DNA from: CAIWHR01 sp963741355
GTDB taxonomy: Bacteria; Pseudomonadota; Gammaproteobacteria; Burkholderiales; Casimicrobiaceae
Length of the DNA: 64,000 bases
Reading direction: 5' to 3'
Assembly: GCA_963741355.1 (NCBI GenBank)
Contig: CAVUIG010000015.1
Location: forward strand, 124,001-188,000
Both the position numbers and the translations under genes were made by a program. Below, piece by piece: positions 58,544 to 64,000 of this stretch. Below the pieces are notes generated by a model. It made no database searches. It saw nothing but the letters and a program-made list of their open reading frames with translations, and was not told where the DNA came from. Every line of letters begins with the position of its first letter. Positions within the stretch are counted from its first letter, which is position 1.

Positions 58544-59150
58544 TCATTTGCTTTCGGTCGCCGCCTTGAAAGTCCGCTCGCGCGATTTCGCCTCGAGTAT
58601 CTGATCGGAGGTCATGCCGGCGGACAGGTCGCCGAGCGCCCGTGCCGCATCCGAGCGAATGCCTCCGGCGGGCAATCCGTAAACCGAAAGGTCGATCCAC
58701 TTCATCGCCTCGACCGGGTCTTTCGGGACGCCGTTGCCGCTCGCGTAGAGCAGGCCGAGGTTGAGCTGGGCGATCGCCATCCCCTGCATCGCCGCGCGCC
58801 GGAACCATTTCGCGGCGAGCTCGGGATCCTGCTTGACGCCGGTGCCCTCGGCGAAGCTCGCGCCGAGGTCGTATTGCGCAAGCGCGTCGCCTTGCTCCGC
58901 CGCGCGCGCGAACCACTTGGCCGCCTCGGTGTCGTCTTGCGGAACGCCCTTGCCTTCGGCGTACATGATGCCGATGTGCTGCTGCGCGGCGGCCACGCCC
59001 GCATCGGCCAGTGGCCGCCACAACGCGATCGCCTTCACGTAATCATTCGCCTTGTAGGCGGCGACGCCGTCTTCGAGTGCGCCGGCCCACGCGCGAAATG
59101 GCGATGCCGAGCGCAACCGCCGCGACGAGAGTTCGCAGCAAGGATCTCAT
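58544..59150 (-). CDS. Sel1-repeat secreted protein (one frameshift)
   Basis: A protein with Sel1-type repeats (about 36 residues each; GVAAAQQHIGIMYAEGKGVPQD, DALAQYDLGASFAEGTGVKQD and IAQLNLGLLYASGNGVPKD). The N-terminus, in another frame, is a signal peptide (MRSLLRTLVAAVALGIAI), so a base shift near 59095 must be corrected; the cleavage would follow AWA. The total is about 202 residues. Sel1 repeats act as protein-interaction scaffolds in the periplasm. The second to last region is a helical tail with no known motif. Confidence 0.82.
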
Positions 59151-59401
59151 TTCAGGCTTTCGTCATCGTGGATTTCGCGCGGGCGCGGAATGGGGCCGCG
59201 ACGGGCGCGGTTTGCAAGGGCCGAGGCGCAAGAAAGGCAACAGTGGCCCGAATCCTACACACATTCGCCGCGCGCCGCCACGCGCCGCGCGGGCGGCCGG
59301 CACGCCCACCGGTCTCCTCGCGTCCGGCCGGCTGCCGGAGCCGCACGCGCGCCGCGCACCCGCGGCCGACGGGCGGTTGCCGTTCGCCGGGCCCGCCGTG
59401 C

Positions 59402-59418
59402 TATCATGACGTTGTCAT
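59402..59418 (+). promoter_or_regulatory. Promoter with overlapping inverted repeat
   Basis: TATCAT (59402-59407) is a five-of-six -10 hexamer with TTGCCG at 59377 as a long-spaced -35. It overlaps the inverted repeat ATGAC-GTT-GTCAT (59406-59418). A regulator bound there would cover the start of transcription of the gene at 59436. Confidence 0.35.
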
Positions 59419-59435
59419 ATTGAATTCGCTCACCC

Positions 59436-60254
59436 ATGGCGGCCGCGTACGCGATAGGAACCCGGGAAGCTCGTGCCACCTGCAGGATCTGCGGACAGCC
59501 CGCGCTGCCCGCAGTTCGGCTGTGCGCGCAGTGCAAGGCCGCGTTGAAGCGCGTCCGTCACGACACGGTTTCGCAGCTGATGCCGATGTCGCGGCGCACG
59601 CGCGGTGGCGCCCGGTCGCGACGGGAAGCGTGGCGTGCCGATTCTCCGGCAGGAGAAGAGTCGCGTCGCCGCCGCGGAGTGTCGTGGCGCGGGGTGCGGA
59701 TTCCCGTCGTCCTGGGCGCCATGGTGGCCATCGTCGGCAGTGCGGGATATTTCATCGTGCGGCAAATCCATGCGGCGACACCGGCGGATGCGCCGATGAT
59801 CAGCGCGACGGCGGACGCGGGAAACGCACGCGCCGCGCAAACCGTGGCCGTGACGACGCCGGTCATTGCGATCAACGCGGGCTCGGGCCCGCCGCCGGCG
59901 GCTCCTGTGACGAGCGCGACCGCGCCCGCCAATGCGCCGACCGCCACTGCGAAGCCCAGGAGCGTCGCGCGTTCGGCCAAGGGAACGTCCGCGCCCGTCG
60001 GGCCCCCGGCACCGGAATTGCCTCCCGAGCCCGCGCCGGCCCCGGTGGTGGTCGCCGCGGCGCCCGTGCCGCCGGCGCCGCGGCCGCTCGACCGAATGCA
60101 ACTGCTGGCGCAGGCCTTTTCCCAATGTCCGCAGGAATCGCTGCTGCCGCGGATGGTCTGCGAGCAGAAGGCCCGCCTGCAATATTGCGATGGGTACTGG
60201 GGCCGGGCGCCGCTTTGTCCGAACGGCGCGCCCGAGAACAATCCGTCGCACTAG
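59436..60254 (+). CDS. Zinc-ribbon, single-membrane-helix protein with cysteine-rich C-terminus
   Basis: A 272-residue protein. Residues 15-34 form a zinc ribbon (CRICGQ then CAQCK). A basic stretch follows, then one transmembrane helix (about 88-108, IPVVLGAMVAIVGSAGYFIV), a 100-residue alanine/proline linker, and a C-terminal domain with four cysteines (SQCPQES, MVCEQK, QYCDGYWG, PLCPNG). The helix would put the zinc ribbon in the cytoplasm and the cysteine domain in the periplasm. No known function. Confidence 0.8.
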   Translation: MAAAYAIGTREARATCRICGQPALPAVRLCAQCKAALKRVRHDTVSQLMPMSRRTRGGARSRREAWRADSPAGEESRRRRGVSWRGVRIPVVLGAMVAIVGSAGYFIVRQIHAATPADAPMISATADAGNARAAQTVAVTTPVIAINAGSGPPPAAPVTSATAPANAPTATAKPRSVARSAKGTSAPVGPPAPELPPEPAPAPVVVAAAPVPPAPRPLDRMQLLAQAFSQCPQESLLPRMVCEQKARLQYCDGYWGRAPLCPNGAPENNPSH

Positions 60255-60265
60255 CGGACGGAGAT

Positions 60266-60735
60266 CTAGACGGCGAGAGCCGCCGGGTCGTCGCGCCGGA
60301 CCATCCGATGATGGCAAGCGCCGCGACCGACGCGCCCAACGCGGTCATCGCCGCGATGTCATTCGATAGCAGCGCAACCACCTGCTGGAGCACGGCCGGG
60401 TCGGCCTGCTCGACATACCGGACGAGATCGATGATCTGGCTCGAGGTCGCCTGCGCCGCGTCCTCCAGCGACACGGGAATCTCCGGCCAGCGTGCGCGGC
60501 CGATGTATTTGGCGAACATGCCGCCGCCGATCACCGCGAGTGCCATCGGTCCCAGCGCCGACAGCAATCGGCTCAGCACCTCGACGCGCAGGCGCGGGCC
60601 GATCCGCACGAAGGCCTTCGCCACCGCAGCAGGCAGCGACAGATGCCGTGTCGTCGGTCGGCGACGAACCGGCACCGCGTCAATCCCGGCGTTGGCCGCG
60701 CGCGAATCCGCGCGCTGAATGCGTTTGCTCTTCAT
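60266..60735 (-). CDS. Predicted membrane protein of unknown function, 3' end uncertain
   Basis: The ATG at 60735 has a strong GGAGGGAGAA site upstream. After a basic N-terminus comes a hydrophobic region (ALGPMALAVIGGGMFAKYIG), a polar part (LVRYVEQADPAVLQQVVALLSNDIAAM) and a second helix (ASVAALAIIGWSG). In this frame the reading continues to 59872, antisense to the neighbouring gene. A one-base shift near 60300 would end it at 60266, which I prefer. No family recognised. Confidence 0.5.
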
Positions 60736-61092
60736 TTCTCCCTCCAGTTGATTCGCCGGTCGTCGCGCATCGCGCTGTCGCGACTGGACATTCACGTGCA
60801 CCTAGCCGACCGGAACAGAGGACGCCGAACGAAGGCGTCTGTGATGCGACTCCGCATGCCGGCCGTAGTTCCGCCGCGCACATGACCATTTGGAATAACA
60901 CCGAGCGATCGGCATCGCGCAACGGCTGCGACGCGTCGGAGCGCGGCAGGGCCGGGCTGGTATCACGTTGCAATTGGCGGCGGCTGGAACGTCGCGGGAC
61001 GGCGGGCGTAAGATGCGATAATCTTTTCGCGCGCGGAATCGCGGCGCCACGCCGCGAGATCTTCGCGCCAGTCATCGAAGGGCTCGGCACGA
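60736..61092. other. Non-coding gap with a promoter for the HTH gene
   Basis: No gene was found. TGC-GATAAT at 61014-61022 is an extended -10 element 71 bp before the ATG at 61093, the same nine bases as at 22648. The rest is GC-rich with no T-run terminator. Frames here are open but encode nothing recognisable. Confidence 0.4.
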
Positions 61093-61788
61093 ATGGCCAC
61101 ACGCAAGGCCGGCAAACGCATCGGACGCACGACCGCGGCGCGCCCGGCGCCGGATCGCGTCGCACGCGCGCCCGAGCAGCCGAACGAAGCCCCGCTCGTG
61201 GGTGTCGCCCAGCAGGTTCGAGCGTGGGCCGATTCGGTGCTGGGCATCGCCGGCGCGGCGGCGGACGTCTCGATCGGGGCCGCGCGGGCCATTCTGGTGA
61301 AGCCGGAGCAGCGGGCCGCGCTCGCGAAGGCCGGCGTCGTCCTGCGCGGGATGCGCGAGGCGGCGGGCCTGAGCCTCAAGGAAGTCGGCGAGGCGATCAA
61401 CCTCAAGGATCCCTCTCTGCTCGAACTGGTCGAGAACGGCAAGGTGGCGCTTCCGTTCGAGATCATCCTGCGGCTCGCCTCGGTCCTCGGGCGCAACGAC
61501 CCGATCTCGTTCGTGATGCGCTTCACGCGCTCGTACAATCCCGAGGTCTGGCACACGCTCGAGGGAATCGGCGTCGGGCGCTTCGCGTTGCAGGCGGGGC
61601 GCGAGCGCGAATTCGCCAACATCTACCGCGGCAGCGACGCGGCGCGCCGCCTCTCCGACGAGGAGTTCGCGGCGGTGCTCTCCTTCATGAAGGCGGCGTT
61701 CGAGCTCGCGCTCACGTTTCACCGCGGCAAGGCGGCCGAGCCGGCGCCGCCGGCGCGGCGCGTCGGTCGCAGGGCGACGCGCACCTGA
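61093..61788 (+). CDS. HTH (XRE-family) DNA-binding protein
   Basis: A 231-residue protein with a helix-turn-helix domain near residues 90-145 (LRGMREAAGLSLKEVGEAINLKDPSLLELVENGKVALPFEII), the Cro/CI pattern. The N-terminal third is basic and unstructured, and the C-terminal half (VWHTLEGIGVGRFALQAGRERE and DEEFAAVLSFMKAAFELAL) is helical with no known sensory domain. Targets are not evident. An extended -10 promoter precedes it. A repressor or a phage-like regulator are both possible. Confidence 0.85.
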   Translation: MATRKAGKRIGRTTAARPAPDRVARAPEQPNEAPLVGVAQQVRAWADSVLGIAGAAADVSIGAARAILVKPEQRAALAKAGVVLRGMREAAGLSLKEVGEAINLKDPSLLELVENGKVALPFEIILRLASVLGRNDPISFVMRFTRSYNPEVWHTLEGIGVGRFALQAGREREFANIYRGSDAARRLSDEEFAAVLSFMKAAFELALTFHRGKAAEPAPPARRVGRRATRT

Positions 61789-61828
61789 CGCATGCCGAAA
61801 CGCGAGCGACGAGGTGAACGCGCGATGA

Positions 61829-62806
61829 ATGCGCTCAGCGATGACCCGGTTGGCCGGGACCGCGGCCGTTGCGGTCACGCTGCTCGCCGTCGCGCCGGTT
61901 GCGCTCGCGCAGCCGAAATATTTCGAAGTCGCGCGCGGCGCGCACCCGCACGACGTCGCCGCGACGCCGCGCGCCGGCGGGCCGGTGTATTACACGGCCC
62001 AGGTGACCGGCAAGCTCGGCATCCTCGACCCGTCGTCCGGTCGATTCGAGGAGATTCCGCTGGGCCCGAATTCGGCGCCGCACGGCGTTGTCGTCGGCCC
62101 CGACGGCGCGCCGTGGATCACCGATGGCGGCCAGAACGCCATCGTGCGCGTCGACCCGGTCACGCACGCCGTGAAGAGCTGGCCGCTTCCGCGCGACGCG
62201 CCCAACGCGAATCTCAACACGCTGACCTTCGATCGCAGCGGCCGGGTGTGGTTCACCGGGCAGAGCGGATACTACGGACGGCTCGACCCCGCGCGCGGCG
62301 ACGTCGAGGTGTGGAAGTCGCCGCGCGGCTCGGGCCCGTATGGCATCGCGACGACGCCTTCGGGCGATGTCTACTTCGTCTCGCTCGCCGGCAATTACCT
62401 GGCGCGCATCGACACGGCGACCGGCAAGGCAACCGTCATCGAGCCGCCGACGCCACGGCAGGGCGCGCGGCGCGTGTGGTCGGACTCGCAGGGGCGCCTG
62501 TGGATCTCCTACTGGAACACCGGACAGGTCGGCATGTACGACCCGGCCTCCGGTCGCTGGCGCGAGTGGACGCTGCCGGGTCCGGGTCCGCAGGCGTATT
62601 CGGTGTGGGTCGATCCGGCCGACAAGGTCTGGCTGACCGAATGGTCGGCGAATGCGATCGTGCGCTTCGACCCCGTGACCGAGAAGTTCGAGCGCTTTCC
62701 CTCGGACCGCTCGGGCGCGCGCGTCCGCCAGATGCTTGGGCGCGCGGGCGAAGCCTGGGGGGCCGAATCCGGCAACGACCGGCTGGTCATGGTGCCGGCG
62801 CACTAG
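61829..62806 (+). CDS. Secreted beta-propeller lyase-like protein (streptogramin lyase/Vgb family)
   Basis: A 325-residue protein with a signal peptide (residues 1-28) and a seven-bladed beta-propeller of the Vgb/NHL type. Blades show regular WITDGGQNAIVRVDP, RVWFTGQSGYYGRLDP, VYFVSLAGNYLARID, LWISYWNTGQVGMYDP and WLTEWSANAIVRFDP motifs. Virginiamycin B lyase opens streptogramin rings, but most homologues have other or unknown functions. The start at 61829 lies behind GAGGTG; ATG 61841 is also possible. Its last 45 bases are repeated at 63464. Confidence 0.88.
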   Translation: MRSAMTRLAGTAAVAVTLLAVAPVALAQPKYFEVARGAHPHDVAATPRAGGPVYYTAQVTGKLGILDPSSGRFEEIPLGPNSAPHGVVVGPDGAPWITDGGQNAIVRVDPVTHAVKSWPLPRDAPNANLNTLTFDRSGRVWFTGQSGYYGRLDPARGDVEVWKSPRGSGPYGIATTPSGDVYFVSLAGNYLARIDTATGKATVIEPPTPRQGARRVWSDSQGRLWISYWNTGQVGMYDPASGRWREWTLPGPGPQAYSVWVDPADKVWLTEWSANAIVRFDPVTEKFERFPSDRSGARVRQMLGRAGEAWGAESGNDRLVMVPAH

Positions 62807-62884
62807 TCGGCCGCGCGACCTCGCGCGGAGACGAACCATCCGAGGCGGGAGGTGAGATGGGAAAGCCGCTTTCCATTCTTTGCG
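62762..62884 (+). repeat. Direct repeat copy A, 123 bp
   Basis: Spans the end of the lyase gene, the 50-bp gap and the first 28 bases of the hydrolase gene. It is roughly 80-85 percent identical by eye to the copy at 63464-63586, exactly 702 bp away. The shared peptide in the lyase tail is AESG(N/T)DRLVMVPAH. See the partner entry. Confidence 0.8.
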
Positions 62885-63480
62885 TTCACGGCATCGGCCA
62901 CCAGGAGCTCGATCCGGACCTCGAATCGAGCTGGAGCGATGCGATCGTGCAGGCGCTGCAGACGTTCGATCCGGCCGCGGCGCCGGCGATCGATTTCATG
63001 CAGTACGACGCGCTGTTCGACCATGCACCGCTCGACCTCGCGACCTACGGCGAGGCCATGGCGAAACTGATGGCGAGCGCCATCGTCCACGAAATCGGCG
63101 ACGTGTTCGCGCCGTCACGCGATTTCGGCGAGCTTCCCGAGAAGATCCGCTGGACCGCCGGAATGATCGCGCAGTGGTCGACCGAGCCGGATCTGCGGCA
63201 GCGAGCCCGGGACGCGGTTCTCGCGGCACTCGCCCGCGGCCAATACGATGCCGTGCTCGCGCATAGCATGGGCTCGCTCATATGCTACGACGCGTTCGCG
63301 CGCGATCCGGCCGCCATTGCTGACAAGGTGTTCGTGAGCTTCGGCTCGCAGATCGGGCATCCCGCAGTGCGCGACGTGTTCGCCGGGCGCATCGTGATGC
63401 TGGCGGCGCGCGACTGGTACCACCTCTACAACCCCGACGACCGCGTGTTTACCTGGCCGCGGAGCCGAATCCGGCACTGA
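62857..63480 (+). CDS. Alpha/beta hydrolase, probably truncated at its 3' end
   Basis: A 207-residue protein beginning ILCVHGIGHQE with the nucleophile in LAHSMGSLICYDAF. The RBS GGGAGGTGAG sits just before the ATG. The frame runs into the second repeat copy at 63464, so the last five residues (SRIRH) come from duplicated lyase sequence read in a new frame. The usual catalytic histidine beyond the DWYHLYNPDDRVF region is not seen and is presumably lost. Whether the shortened protein folds or works is doubtful. Confidence 0.75.
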   Translation: MGKPLSILCVHGIGHQELDPDLESSWSDAIVQALQTFDPAAAPAIDFMQYDALFDHAPLDLATYGEAMAKLMASAIVHEIGDVFAPSRDFGELPEKIRWTAGMIAQWSTEPDLRQRARDAVLAALARGQYDAVLAHSMGSLICYDAFARDPAAIADKVFVSFGSQIGHPAVRDVFAGRIVMLAARDWYHLYNPDDRVFTWPRSRIRH

Positions 63481-63586
63481 CCGCCTGGTCATGGTACCGG
63501 CGCATTCAGTCGGCGCCCGGCATCGCGCGGCGGCGAACCCTGCGACGCGGGAGGTGAGACGGGAAAGCCGCATTCCATTCCTTGCG
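63464..63586 (+). repeat. Direct repeat copy B, 123 bp
   Basis: A degenerate second copy of 62762-62884. In it the lyase tail is still readable as AESGTDRLVMVPAHS, but the stop is lost, and the hydrolase start ATG has become ACG behind a preserved GGGAGGTGAG. Homology ends at 63586. It looks like the scar of a tandem duplication of the lyase-hydrolase pair followed by deletion. Confidence 0.75.
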
Positions 63587-63698
63587 CGCGCCCCCGCGCA
63601 GCGCCCGGTAACCGTGGCGCGACGTCTGTCCATGCCGCCGGCGGAGCCGGAACGGATAAACTCTGGCTCCGGTGAGCATCGAACAAGAGAGAACCATC

Positions 63699-64000
63699 AT
63701 GACCCCGATTTCCGATCGAATCCGCGCGCGCCTCGTTGCCGCGGGGCTGTCGTTCAAGGCCAACGACAACATCGCGGCCTGCATCGAGCAGGGCGAGCTC
63801 GAGGCGCTCACCGACGAGGTGGCGCAGCAGGTCGAGGAGTTGCTGCACGCGCTCGTGATCGACACGAAGAACGATCACAACACGCAGCAGACCGCGCGAG
63901 CGCGTTGCCAGGATGTACATCGACGGAGGTCTTCTCCGGGCGCTACATCGCCTCGCCCGATCTCACGGCGTTCCCGAACGTCACGTCCTACGACGAGCTC
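63699..64000 (+). CDS. folE: GTP cyclohydrolase I, 5' part (two frameshifts)
   Basis: The start of the FolE pathway to folate. The N-terminal helix (SDRIRARLVAAGLSFKANDNIA) and VIDTKNDHNTQQTA match betaproteobacterial FolE. The following ERVARMYID and EVFSGRYIASPDLTAFPNVTSYDEL pieces need two small shifts near 63897 and 63927. The gene is cut by the window end. A pterin dehydratase gene (19288) elsewhere in the window is on a related pathway. Confidence 0.85.
   Translation, partial: MTPISDRIRARLVAAGLSFKANDNIAACIEQGELEALTDEVAQQVEELLHALVIDTKNDHNTQQTARARCQDVHRRRSSPGATSPRPISRRSRTSRPTTS

Noticed and set aside
59872..60265. Extension of the minus-strand membrane protein over the neighbouring gene
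   Set aside because: It would overlap an apparently real plus-strand gene by nearly 400 bp and is serine/arginine/proline-rich. A frameshift ending at 60266 is simpler.
62997..63229. Minus-strand arginine-rich frame in the hydrolase region
   Set aside because: Shadow of the hydrolase gene; no protein features.
1..64000. Search for tRNA, rRNA, CRISPR arrays, insertion sequences and prophage genes
   Set aside because: None recognised by eye; no spaced repeat arrays, terminal inverted repeats with transposase, or cloverleaf-like segments were found. A tRNA or covariance-model scan could still find something missed.

Overview
The window is 64 kb of GC-rich, densely coded chromosomal DNA from a proteobacterium, most probably a betaproteobacterium related to Burkholderiales, Rhodocyclales or Nitrosomonadales. 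This rests on the gene families present: AceK, DUF1631, a CobD/CbiB-like protein, the ETF-quinone oxidoreductase paired with a membrane Fe-S oxidoreductase, a FolE of betaproteobacterial type, and TAXI-TRAP transport. No rRNA, tRNA, CRISPR array, transposase, integrase or phage gene was seen, so it reads as core and housekeeping sequence with a few odd local features.

Layout. 0-8 kb holds a complete sugar-phosphate operon on the plus strand: pgi, gnd, zwf, pgl, tkt and an aldose-1-epimerase gene. 8-10.4 kb has a small heat-shock gene behind a perfect 20-bp palindrome, a broken HTH regulator and a lipoprotein. 10.4-16.7 kb is an acyl-CoA and ketone-body electron-transfer block: ETF-quinone oxidoreductase (minus) diverges from a membrane Fe-S oxidoreductase, a hotdog thioesterase and acetoacetyl-CoA synthetase. 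16.8-23.3 kb carries isochorismatase, CobD-like, rsgA, pterin dehydratase, cytochrome c, M48 protease, orn, O-methyltransferase and Nudix genes. 23.4-26.5 kb is a TAXI-TRAP uptake system. 26.5-36.1 kb has DUF962, ilvA, a YheT-like hydrolase, CYTH-CHAD, aroG, a three-repeat PsiF protein, rlmI, a VIT1-like transporter and an aldo/keto reductase. 36.2-45.5 kb has an S9 peptidase, a DksA-type zinc finger, a second Hsp20, a KTSC protein, a badly broken solute-binding protein, an MliC-like lipoprotein, sdaA and aceK. 45.8-50.6 kb is a minus-strand run including YpfJ, an esterase, a SET-domain methyltransferase, a 50-residue lysine-rich protein and a haem-c sensor. 50.7-64 kb holds transporters, a dienelactone hydrolase, DUF1631, an SDR enzyme, Sel1 repeats, an HTH protein, a beta-propeller lyase, an alpha/beta hydrolase caught between two copies of a 123-bp repeat, and the start of folE.

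How the genes fit together. The first operon interconverts glucose-6-phosphate, NAD(P)H, pentoses and fructose-6-phosphate. ETF-quinone oxidoreductase and the Fe-S oxidoreductase are candidate routes for electrons from acyl-CoA oxidation into the quinone pool, next to acetoacetate activation. AceK controls entry to the glyoxylate bypass, which fits growth on acetate-like carbon.

Many genes are interrupted by single-base shifts although the protein continues in another frame. The shifts are very uneven: about ten in the 1.8-kb solute-binding gene and dense at 8.9-16 kb, but none in the 2.3-kb DUF1631 gene. I read most of them as local consensus errors in a draft or metagenomic assembly. Such genes are annotated over their full extent with the shift noted. 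The most interesting leads are the SET-methyltransferase next to a histone-tail-like small protein (48.5-49.2 kb), the direct repeat around the truncated hydrolase (62.8-63.6 kb), the haem-c sensor without an output domain (49.3-50.2 kb), and two operator-like palindromes of the same pattern at 8.1 and 12.1 kb.
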